A DNA stretch of 64,000 nucleotides, taken from Sulfurovum sp. UBA4779. Lineage in GTDB: Bacteria; Campylobacterota; Campylobacteria; Campylobacterales; Sulfurovaceae. The notes beneath the pieces are model-generated. The model had not been told where the DNA came from. It searched no databases and saw only the letters and a program-made list of their open reading frames with translations. Positions 52,993-60,291 of this stretch are shown here, piece by piece. Positions within the stretch are counted from its first letter, which is position 1. The number at the start of each line of letters is the position of its first letter. The DNA is taken from positions 1-64,000 of the forward strand of contig DHHF01000004.1 in assembly GCA_002403155.1 (NCBI GenBank), given 5' to 3'. Position numbers and translations under genes: made by a program.

Positions 52993-53979
52993 ATGCATAA
53001 AATATCAATACTGTTAACCATACTCTGTTTGAATTTTCTTATGGCGCAGACCGGACAAAAAGACATTCCTTCAAGTCAAGACCATCCTATGATATCCAAA
53101 TATAAAGATTCGGTGATCGTCGGATACGCGTTTCAAGAATACGGAGAACTGACGCTGCCTCTTGGGAAAGCCATACTCAACAAAAATGTGGCCTACCTTA
53201 AGAGCCAAAAGGAAGAAGGAAAACTTACGCGCCTTCTTTATCTGATACCTCCCAAACGCTCCACGCTTGAAGTATATAAAAACTATGCGTTGGAGCTTAA
53301 AAAAGCGGGTTTTGAGATTTTATTTGCTTGCGCGGGCGACGATGAGTGCGGTACGCTTTTCCATCAAGCTATATGGTCGCCCCAAAGAGCGCTGAAAAAT
53401 TCACGCGATCTTTCAACGATTTTTTCAATTCCTTCAGAACAGCGTCTGCTGGTAGCCAAACTGGCCCGCCCCGAAGGCGATGTTTTCGTATCACTTTATA
53501 TTGCATCCAATGACCAAAGCGAACCAAAATGGGCGTCCAAAAGGGTCACGGCGCTGCTTGAAGTCCTTGAAACGATCCCTATGCAAGAAGCGATGGTAAA
53601 TGTCAATGCCGAAACCATGTCAAAAGAAATAAACACGGCAGGACATATCGCGCTCTATGGAATATACTTCGATGTAGACAAAACAGATATCAAACCCCAA
53701 TCAAAACCCATTCTGGACGAAATAGCAAAACTCTTAAACAGCGATCCGTCCTTGTCGCTTTATATCGTGGGACATACCGACAACACAGGGTCGCTTCCCT
53801 ACAACATGAATCTGTCAAAAAACAGGGCTAAGTCCGTAGTTGCATTTCTTGTTTCAAACTATAAAATTTCATCTAAAAGGCTTGAAGGGTTCGGGGTAGG
53901 CCCGCTTGCGCCTGTAGCAACTAACGATACTGCCGAGGGAAAAGCAAAAAACAGAAGAGTTGAGCTCATTAAAAAATGA
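52993..53979 (+). CDS. DUF4892/OmpA-domain outer-membrane protein
   Basis: The 328-residue protein has a signal peptide (1-18), an N-terminal DUF4892-like domain (about 25-195) and a C-terminal OmpA peptidoglycan-binding domain (about 215-326) with IYFDVDKTDIKPQSKP, VGHTDNTGS and NRAKSVVAFLV then GEGKAKNRRVELI-type end. It should tether the outer membrane to peptidoglycan. It follows the previous exported-protein gene by 9 bases with an AAGGAAAA ribosome site, so they are probably co-expressed. Confidence 0.87.
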   Translation: MHKISILLTILCLNFLMAQTGQKDIPSSQDHPMISKYKDSVIVGYAFQEYGELTLPLGKAILNKNVAYLKSQKEEGKLTRLLYLIPPKRSTLEVYKNYALELKKAGFEILFACAGDDECGTLFHQAIWSPQRALKNSRDLSTIFSIPSEQRLLVAKLARPEGDVFVSLYIASNDQSEPKWASKRVTALLEVLETIPMQEAMVNVNAETMSKEINTAGHIALYGIYFDVDKTDIKPQSKPILDEIAKLLNSDPSLSLYIVGHTDNTGSLPYNMNLSKNRAKSVVAFLVSNYKISSKRLEGFGVGPLAPVATNDTAEGKAKNRRVELIKK

Positions 53980-54140
53980 GTTCTCAGCATATATAGCAAC
54001 CGCTTTTTTCTTTATGCGGGGAACTCATCGCATTCAGGCATTGCATACAGATCCTCCAAGATATTCAAAAGAGGAAGATACACCATCTTTGCTTCTAAAA
54101 CATCAAAGCGGATATATTATATTTATTTTTTATAAAATAC

Positions 54141-54209
54141 TTGTTATAGCAACTATTGTATTGACAATTAATTAATTTTTTTTTATAATGCCTCAAAAGG
54201 AGTTGCTAT
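54141..54209 (+). promoter_or_regulatory. marR promoter with flanking 9-bp inverted repeats
   Basis: TTGACA (54161-54166) and TATAAT (54184-54189) are separated by exactly 17 bases, a perfect promoter. The arms ATAGCAACT (54146-54154) and AGTTGCTAT (54201-54209) flank it, the second covering the ribosome site and the marR start codon. The upstream arm sits inside TTGTTATAGCAA (54141-54152), an imperfect palindrome typical of MarR operators. Confidence 0.7.
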
Positions 54210-54660
54210 GAAGTTTGATATGGATCATTCACTGGGGTTTGTCTTAAATAAGACATCTCTGCTTTCAAAAGCAAGCTTCAATCAGCAAATCAAAAAATTC
54301 GATATCACTCCTGAGCAGTGGGGCTTGATATTCAGGGTAGTAGAAAAAAGCGGGCTTACTCAAAAAGAGCTGTCCGATTCAACCTATAAAGATCAGGCAA
54401 ACATTACAAGAAGTATCGACAGGCTGGAAAAAAAAGGACTCCTTAAAAGGATTGCAAACGAGTCTGACAGAAGGATCATCAATCTTTATCCAACCGACAA
54501 AGCAACCCGCTTGGTGGAAACAATCATTCCGATATCTGTAAATTTTAATCAGTTTTTAACCGGAGGCTTTACGCAAGAGGAACATGAAATGCTTCTTGCA
54601 TTATTAAAAAAAGTATATACCAATTTGGAAGAAAAGGATATCAATGAATCTAAAAAATAA
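54208..54660 (+). CDS. MarR-family transcriptional regulator
   Basis: The 150-residue protein has the MarR winged helix (about 30-120), with LTQKELSDSTYKDQANITRSIDRLEKKGLLKR and the wing RRIINLYPTDKA. It follows a perfect promoter flanked by an inverted repeat that may be its own operator. An SDR gene overlaps its end by 17 bases, so the regulator probably controls this oxidoreductase, perhaps in response to an aldehyde, quinone or antibiotic-like compound. The ligand is unknown. Confidence 0.9.
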   Translation: MKFDMDHSLGFVLNKTSLLSKASFNQQIKKFDITPEQWGLIFRVVEKSGLTQKELSDSTYKDQANITRSIDRLEKKGLLKRIANESDRRIINLYPTDKATRLVETIIPISVNFNQFLTGGFTQEEHEMLLALLKKVYTNLEEKDINESKK

Positions 54661-55354
54661 AACCATATTGATCACCGGAGCAAGCGGCGGCCTGGGAAAG
54701 GCGTTTGTAGCGTATGCCATCAAACATCATGCAAAAAAAATCTACTGCTGCGCAAAAGACATTGCATTGCTAAACAACTTAGAAAATGGCGATACGGCCG
54801 TTGAACTGTGCAGTTTGGACATTACCGACAAAGAACAGGTAAAGCACCTGGCTTCAAAGATCGGAGAGGTTGATATTTTGATCAACAATGCCGGAGTCAA
54901 CAGCGCCAAAAGAGTCTTTGAAAATACGGCGATTGATTTTGAGATCAACGTGTTAGGCACGCTTAACGTCTGTCGGGAACTGAACCATAAACTAACAAAA
55001 CAGGGCGCGATCATCAACATTACTTCGATTCTGGCACTGGTAAATCTGCCCATGAACGGTTTGTATTGCGCTTCCAAAAGCGCCCTTCACTCCTTGACCC
55101 AAGCCATGCGCGCCGAACTTGCCCCGAAAGAAATTGAGGTATATGAAGTTCTGCCAGGCCCGATCGATACGAAAATGACAAAAGGCCAGCCCATGGAAAA
55201 ATCAAAACCCGAAGAGATCGTGGATGCGGTATTTGAAGGATATGAAAACAAAAATTATGAAATCTATCCCGACCCATTTTCAAAAATGATCAAAGAAGCG
55301 CTTTCAAAAGATCCGCTCTCTGTAGAAAAAAATTTTGCACTATCTGTGCAATAA
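54644..55354 (+). CDS. Short-chain dehydrogenase/reductase
   Basis: The 236-residue enzyme is a classical SDR, with the NADP-binding ITGASGGLGKAF near 11-22, NNAG near 82-86, and the catalytic Ser/Tyr/Lys arrangement in ITSILALVNLPMNGLYCASKSALHS (YxxxK). The substrate is unknown. It overlaps the marR end by 17 bases. A short hairpin follows at 55364-55383, without a T-run. Confidence 0.9.
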   Translation: MNLKNKTILITGASGGLGKAFVAYAIKHHAKKIYCCAKDIALLNNLENGDTAVELCSLDITDKEQVKHLASKIGEVDILINNAGVNSAKRVFENTAIDFEINVLGTLNVCRELNHKLTKQGAIINITSILALVNLPMNGLYCASKSALHSLTQAMRAELAPKEIEVYEVLPGPIDTKMTKGQPMEKSKPEEIVDAVFEGYENKNYEIYPDPFSKMIKEALSKDPLSVEKNFALSVQ

Positions 55355-55363
55355 GACTCTCCA

Positions 55364-55383
55364 ATTGCCTGCTTTCAGGCGAT
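55364..55383. repeat. Hairpin between the convergent SDR and Sel1-repeat genes
   Basis: ATTGCCTG and CAGGCGAT pair over 8 bases with one G-T around a 4-base loop. It lies between two convergent genes and may act as a weak bidirectional terminator. Confidence 0.35.
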
Positions 55384-55411
55384 TAGCACATACAAGTTAT
55401 TTTTACCTTTT

Positions 55412-56173
55412 CTATTCTTGTACGCTAGGCTCTTTGAGTTTTTTGGCCCATTCGCATCCTTGTGCATCTTTGCTCTTGCAGGCTTGATCAAACAGTTCTG
55501 CCGCTTTAAGGCTATCTTGCGCTACCCCTTCGCCGTACCGGTACATCAATCCAAGAAGAACGCACCACTGCGCATCCCCCTTTTCACAAGCTTTGGTATA
55601 AAGCGCTGCTGCTTTGTGTTTATCCTGTGAAACACTTTCTCCCCAAGCATACATATTGCCAAGCTTGCCGCACCCGAAAGCATTCCCGCCTTCGCAGGCT
55701 TTGGAAAAATATTCTGCCGCTTTGGCTCTGTCTTGTTTTACATTTTCTCCCGTATCGTACATGTTGCCAAGCCTCGCGCACCCAAAGGCATCCCCTCCTT
55801 CGCAGGCTTTGATATAAAGCTCTTTGGCTTTTTGTTTGTCCTGCTCTTTGCCCTGTGCCGACTCATATAGGCTGCCAAGCCTCGCGCATCCGAAGGCATC
55901 CCCTCCTTCACAGGCTTTGATATAAAGCTCTTTGGCTTTCTGTTTGTCCTGCAAAACCCCTTCTGCATGCTCATACATCAAACCGAGCTTGCTGCATCCG
56001 TGCATATCAGCCTCTTCACAGGCTTCGGCAAAAAACCCTGCAGCCTCTTGATATGCTTGATCCTCATATGCTTTGAGGCCTTTTTCAAGATTGCTGCTCC
56101 AAAATCCGAAAACCCATCCGATTCCGCTGACAACAACACCAAACAACACTGTAGCCAATACTATTTTTTTCAC
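55412..56173 (-). CDS. Sel1-repeat (SLR) protein, Hcp-like
   Basis: The 253-residue protein has one N-terminal anchor (about 1-18) and then about six Sel1 repeats of 36 residues, each with the pattern KAAELY..ACEGGDAFGC..LG and a cysteine pair 7 residues apart that forms the disulfides of Helicobacter Hcp proteins. Two central repeats are almost identical in protein and DNA (about 55800-55925), a recent duplication. GTG 56173 is preferred because GAGG lies 7-10 bases upstream. An upstream TTG has no ribosome site. Confidence 0.85.
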   Translation of the reverse strand: MKKIVLATVLFGVVVSGIGWVFGFWSSNLEKGLKAYEDQAYQEAAGFFAEACEEADMHGCSKLGLMYEHAEGVLQDKQKAKELYIKACEGGDAFGCARLGSLYESAQGKEQDKQKAKELYIKACEGGDAFGCARLGNMYDTGENVKQDRAKAAEYFSKACEGGNAFGCGKLGNMYAWGESVSQDKHKAAALYTKACEKGDAQWCVLLGLMYRYGEGVAQDSLKAAELFDQACKSKDAQGCEWAKKLKEPSVQE

Positions 56174-56418
56174 TGTTTTCCTCTTTTTAAAATTTAAAAC
56201 TTTTTTTATTGCAGCCAAAACCGCAACATTTTCACAAACCAGACTTTCTTAATTGCTCGGCCGACAAAACAAAAACTCAAAAGTTTCTTTAAACCGATTT
56301 TGCTTCAGCAAACACCTCTTTTTAGACTTCAAAATATCTTGTGCTGTTCTGGCGGCAGGAGGAACTCTCACTTTTTCTCAATTTTTGTGACATTTTACCT
56401 TTAAACGTCTTGGTGCTT

Positions 56419-56441
56419 ATTGATACTCCACCCCCATCAAT
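56419..56441. repeat. Hairpin at the tnpB-distal end of the IS element
   Basis: ATTGAT (56419-56424) and ATCAAT (56436-56441) pair perfectly around an 11-base C-rich loop, 24 bases past the tnpB stop. IS200/IS605 ends carry such hairpins next to the cleavage site. The 3' end of tnpB and this end would also encode the guide (omega) RNA of a TnpB, on the minus strand. Confidence 0.5.
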
Positions 56442-56464
56442 GAGGTGAATTCTTCATCCATAGC

Positions 56465-57613
56465 CTAAACAGCTATTTTAAGTGAAGCATTATTGCCGTG
56501 TATCCCACGGGCAAGTATGTTTTTGGCGGCATTGGTGTCAGCGTTGGCACTATGCCCGCAAGCAGTGCATACAAACTTGCTTTGACTTTTTCTGTTTTCT
56601 TTGGATACATGACCGCAAACATTACAGATCTGCGAAGTGTGCTTCGGATCAACCTTGATGAGTTGTCCTCCTCTTTCCTGTAATTTGTATTCAAGCAATG
56701 CAAAGAACATTCCCCAGCTCTGTTGGGTGATCGAGCGGTTAAGCCCTCTCTTTGCACTTGCATTTTTGGCAGGTATCTCAACTGTTCCTTTTGTTGCTTT
56801 GGTCATATTCTTTATTTTCAAATCTTCCACCACAACAGTTTGGTTTTCGCTGTATTGAAGTGAAAGTTTGTGTAAAAAATCTTTACGCATATTTGCAATA
56901 CGAAGATTTTGTTTAGCTATCTTTGCTTTTGCCTTGCCACGGTTATTTGAGCCTTTTTTCTTTCGGCTTAATTGTTGCGCTCTCGTTCTTAGTTTTGAAA
57001 GCTCTCTTGTTAAGTCCAAAGGTTTGACCTGATTGCCGTTGCTGTCGGCAACCATTAATGAAACACCGACATCAAGACCGACTGATTTGGAATTATGGTT
57101 AATTGAAATCCCTTTATCTTCAGCATCAACCAAAATACTCGCATGGTACTGATATGCTTTATGCGAAACGGTAACGGTCTTGATCTTTCCGGCAAACTCT
57201 TTTCTAAAGCCTTTCATCTTTACCCATCCTATCTTTGGCAGATATATTTTGTTGCTTTCAATTTTAACCCTCTTCGGGTATTGAAAGCTTTGTCTTGAAT
57301 GGTGTCTTGATTTGAATTTGGGATAGCCTCCGCCTTTGAAGAAATGCTGGTAGGCTTTGTCCATGTTTGCTATGGATTGCTGGATAGCCTGAGAGTCAAT
57401 CTCTTTGAGCCAAGAAGTTTGCTCTCTTGATTTGAGTTTCTTAATATGGTTAATAAGCGCGAACTTTCCGATCTTGATGCCAAACTTCATATAGGCATAT
57501 TTTCGTAAAGCCAATGCACGGTTATAGACATATCTTGCTCCACCGATCTAAGAAGCAATGTGCTGTTTTTGTTCTGCGTTTGGATACAAACGCACTTTGA
57601 CAGCTTTCAGCAT
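56465..57613 (-). pseudogene. tnpB: TnpB RNA-guided nuclease with in-frame amber stop at codon 22
   Basis: From ATG 57613 (GGAGAG ribosome site) the frame reads MLKAVKVRLYPNAEQKQHIAS, then TAG (57550-57548), then IGGARYVYNRALALRKYAY and continues for 349 residues from TTG 57514. Apart from this stop the gene is intact: RuvC residues in VGLDVGVS, VVVEDLKIKN and SANADTNAAKN are present, with CNVCG and CTACG zinc motifs. The stop could derive from a CAG glutamine codon by one change. Initiation at the internal TTG would miss the first strand of the N-terminal domain, so activity is doubtful. Confidence 0.85.
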
Positions 57614-57649
57614 TTTTCTCTCCTTTCAAATATGGTGTGCTGTTGATAG

Positions 57650-57772
57650 TTTATCAATACACTAAAAAGAGTAACAAATATCTTTCATATAGAAATTTTT
57701 ACAGGAAGCGTCGGCGAAGAACCGCTTAAAATTGTGAAACAATATATTGAACAGCAAGATACGCCAAACTAA
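57650..57772 (+). pseudogene. C-terminal stub of IS200-type TnpA
   Basis: After a stop at 57647-57649 the plus-strand frame encodes about 40 residues ending in GSVGEEPLKIVKQYIEQQ and a few more, similar to the final helix of Y1 transposases (a VKxYIExQ ending). The catalytic HUH and tyrosine parts are gone. It is divergent from tnpB, the IS605 arrangement. The likeness rests on a short stretch, so the identity is probable rather than certain. Confidence 0.55.
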
Positions 57773-57788
57773 TATTCGCTAAAGCGAA

Positions 57789-57833
57789 TGTAGCTTATAT
57801 CCCACCTCTTTAAAGAGGTGGTTTTACGCTACA
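57789..57833. repeat. Compound hairpin at the tnpA-side end of the IS element
   Basis: A perfect 20-base palindrome with half CCACCTCTTT (57802-57821) is nested inside an outer pair TGTAGC/GCTACA (57789-57794 and 57828-57833). A second inverted repeat ATTCGCT-AA-AGCGAAT lies at 57774-57789. The core resembles IS200/IS605 end hairpins; the TTTT after it could also stop transcription. Confidence 0.65.
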
Positions 57834-57922
57834 AATTGATAATAATTTACACACAAACTCCTGCAAAACAATTCATATTCAATCTATATTGGCTGGCTAT
57901 ACTCCTGCGCAAAGGAGTAACA

Positions 57923-59212
57923 ATGGTGCGTATAATCTATTTTTTTGCGCTGAGCACGTCTTTGTTTGCCGTCACGATGGAAGAATTAATCGATTTGGGC
58001 TTAAAGCAAAACACCGCGATAGAACAAAGCAGACTGCAAACACAACAGGCTCAACTGCAGCATCAGCAAAGCCAAATTGAACAATACGGTTCGCTGGATT
58101 TTACAGGAGAGTATCTACACTATAATACCCCAAGAACCCTTTCACCGCTTACCCCGTCTGCTATTGGCAGCGGAACGCCTATCGCAACAACCGAAGATCT
58201 TTTTTCAGGCGGCATAACCTACAGCATACCTCTATTTACGGGATTTGAGCAAACCAAACAGATTGAAATACATGCCCTAAGCGAACAAACGGCACACATG
58301 CAGCACAAACTGACGCAAGAACAGCTTGTTTACGATATCAAAGCACTTTATCTGGCAATCTTAACACAGCAAGAAATCAAAAGCGCACAACATGCCTATA
58401 CACTGGCCCTTAAAAAACTCGAAAACCAAATCGCGTATGAAGTACAGCTCGGGAAAAAAGCCAAAATAGACCTGATCAAAGCACGTTCCGATCTTCGCGC
58501 ATCACAAACCCAAGAAGCGATTTTTCAAAGCAATGTCGCTATCACCAAAGCAACACTCGCATCGCTGGTGGGCTTAGAAAAAATAACCTCTGTCTCCTCT
58601 TTTGATATCACCGTAAAAAAACCGGAATACAATGCAGACAAACTTCAAGGCATTGCGGCACACCTTACAAAATTAAAAATAAAAGACATAGAAGTGCAAA
58701 AAGCAGCCAAAACCATAGAAAAAAGCAAATCCTCCAAGCTCCCCAAGGTCAATCTCTCAAGTTATGCAGGCAAAAACTACGGAAAAGACGAACTGCTTCA
58801 CAACTGGGACAATGAAACACTTTGGCAAGCCGGCATCAATGTAAAATGGAACATCATAGATTTTGGAAAACAAAAGACAGAGATACAAAAAGCCAAAATA
58901 GCCAAAATGCAAGCACAGTTTGAAAAACAACAGGCGTGGCTTGATTTAAAAAAGATACTGGTCGAAAGTATTGAAAAAATCAACCAAAGCTATGAAGCAT
59001 ACAAAGGCAACAGCGCCCAACTAAAACTGCTCAAAGAGAGCGAAAACATAGAAAACGTCCGCTATCAAAACGGAGTATCAACACTTAACGACCTTCTTTT
59101 GGCAAAAAGCAAAACACACCTTGCCCATGCGCAACTGATACAAAGCACATTTGAATATCAAAAAAATATTTACTCTCTAGAATATCTCTTAGAAACAGGA
59201 GCCCGCAAATGA
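57923..59212 (+). CDS. TolC-family outer-membrane efflux protein
   Basis: The 429-residue protein has a signal peptide (1-16) and the two repeated helical halves of TolC, with long Gln/Lys-rich coiled coils (about 35-60, 130-230 and 265-420). It should form the outer-membrane channel of the tripartite RND pump encoded with it. ATG 57923 has AAAGGAG 6-12 bases upstream. The in-frame upstream part overlaps the IS end. It overlaps the adaptor gene by 4 bases. Confidence 0.92.
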   Translation: MVRIIYFFALSTSLFAVTMEELIDLGLKQNTAIEQSRLQTQQAQLQHQQSQIEQYGSLDFTGEYLHYNTPRTLSPLTPSAIGSGTPIATTEDLFSGGITYSIPLFTGFEQTKQIEIHALSEQTAHMQHKLTQEQLVYDIKALYLAILTQQEIKSAQHAYTLALKKLENQIAYEVQLGKKAKIDLIKARSDLRASQTQEAIFQSNVAITKATLASLVGLEKITSVSSFDITVKKPEYNADKLQGIAAHLTKLKIKDIEVQKAAKTIEKSKSSKLPKVNLSSYAGKNYGKDELLHNWDNETLWQAGINVKWNIIDFGKQKTEIQKAKIAKMQAQFEKQQAWLDLKKILVESIEKINQSYEAYKGNSAQLKLLKESENIENVRYQNGVSTLNDLLLAKSKTHLAHAQLIQSTFEYQKNIYSLEYLLETGARK

Positions 59213-60291
59213 ACAAAAAAACACTCATCGTCCTCGTAACGGCAGCTGCAATTGCAGTACTTTCACTAAAAGGAAAAAACCTGCTCGAAGAAAGAAAATC
59301 GCAAATATCCAATGCCTCTTTACCTCAACAAAAAGAAATAAGCATCCGCCTTATCAAGCCAAAACAAGGAAGGCTTGAAGAAAAAAATTCCTATTTGGCG
59401 CATGTCCAATCAGACAAAAGTATTGCCGTTTCTACTAAACTAACAGGATATATTGAACATATCGCCGTAGAAGAATCACAAAAAATACAAAAAGGGGACC
59501 TTCTGGCCCGCATCGACGACAAAGAACTCCGCTCCGCCATCCTTGGCCTTCAATCTACCTATGCGCAACAAAAAAGCGATGCCGATCTGGCAAAACAAAT
59601 CTATCACCGCAATATCCAACTCTATAAGGTCGGAGGGTTGGCAAAAGAGCAGGTGGACATTTCAAGGGTTGCCATGCAAAACAAAGAAGCCATTGCCGTC
59701 AACACACAAGAAAAGATCATGCAGCTAAAGCACCAACTCTCCTATTTGACGATCCGTGCGCCTTTTGACGGAGAAATAGAGACGGTTATGCAGCACGAAG
59801 GGGATCTGGCAACTCCGGGAAAACCGATATTGAGCCTAAATAACGGAAATAAAAAATTGGTATTCTCCTATACGGCAGAAGCCTCGCCTATCCAAAAAGG
59901 GCAAAAAGTATTTATCGGGGAAAAAGAAACAGGGGAGATCAAAACCATCTACGCAACAGCACAAAACGGCCTGATGCGCGCAGAAACCGCAAACATCCCT
60001 ACTCTTTCCGTTCCCGTTGACAGTTTTCTTCACATAGAGGTGCTTAAAAAAGAAGCTTCGGGATGCCTTTTACCCAACGATGCGATTTTGCATGACAAAG
60101 AAGGGAGCTTTGTCATGGGGTATGCAAAAAATGCATTTACCCCGCTGCCCGTCCAATTGATCATGCAAGAAGATAGCGATTCTCTTGTAGAACCCTGCCC
60201 CGATATACCAATCGCTCAGGCAAGCGAACCCAAATTAAAACAATTGCCTCTTTATGGCAAAGTCCATATCGCAGGAACGATCGATGAATAA
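59209..60291 (+). CDS. RND efflux periplasmic adaptor (HlyD/AcrA-like)
   Basis: The 360-residue membrane-fusion protein has an N-terminal anchor (about 4-20), a lipoyl-like half-motif with KLTGYIEHIAVEESQKIQKGDLLARID near 73-100, a helical hairpin (about 100-170) and the matching LTIRAPFDGEIETVMQHEGDLATPGKPI near 178-206. It links the inner-membrane pump to TolC. It overlaps both neighbours (4 and 8 bases), so the three are one operon. Confidence 0.92.
   Translation: MNKKTLIVLVTAAAIAVLSLKGKNLLEERKSQISNASLPQQKEISIRLIKPKQGRLEEKNSYLAHVQSDKSIAVSTKLTGYIEHIAVEESQKIQKGDLLARIDDKELRSAILGLQSTYAQQKSDADLAKQIYHRNIQLYKVGGLAKEQVDISRVAMQNKEAIAVNTQEKIMQLKHQLSYLTIRAPFDGEIETVMQHEGDLATPGKPILSLNNGNKKLVFSYTAEASPIQKGQKVFIGEKETGEIKTIYATAQNGLMRAETANIPTLSVPVDSFLHIEVLKKEASGCLLPNDAILHDKEGSFVMGYAKNAFTPLPVQLIMQEDSDSLVEPCPDIPIAQASEPKLKQLPLYGKVHIAGTIDE

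Larger units (their letters stand above)
56419..57833. mobile_element. Decayed IS200/IS605-family element
   Basis: The element contains a tnpB with an amber interruption on the minus strand, a divergent C-terminal stub of tnpA on the plus strand and subterminal hairpins at both edges (56419-56441 and 57789-57833). This is the IS605 arrangement with most of tnpA deleted, so the copy cannot move by itself. The exact ends are not marked by target duplications, as expected for this family. It lies between the Sel1-repeat gene and the RND efflux operon. Confidence 0.75.

Noticed and set aside
53960..54175. Short plus-strand frame after the OmpA-type gene
   Set aside because: It overlaps the OmpA-type end, lacks a ribosome site and runs into the marR promoter region.
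55600..55925. Tandem near-identical DNA repeats that could suggest a CRISPR or satellite array
   Set aside because: The 108-base period is in frame and encodes Sel1 repeats; there are no variable spacers between short repeats.
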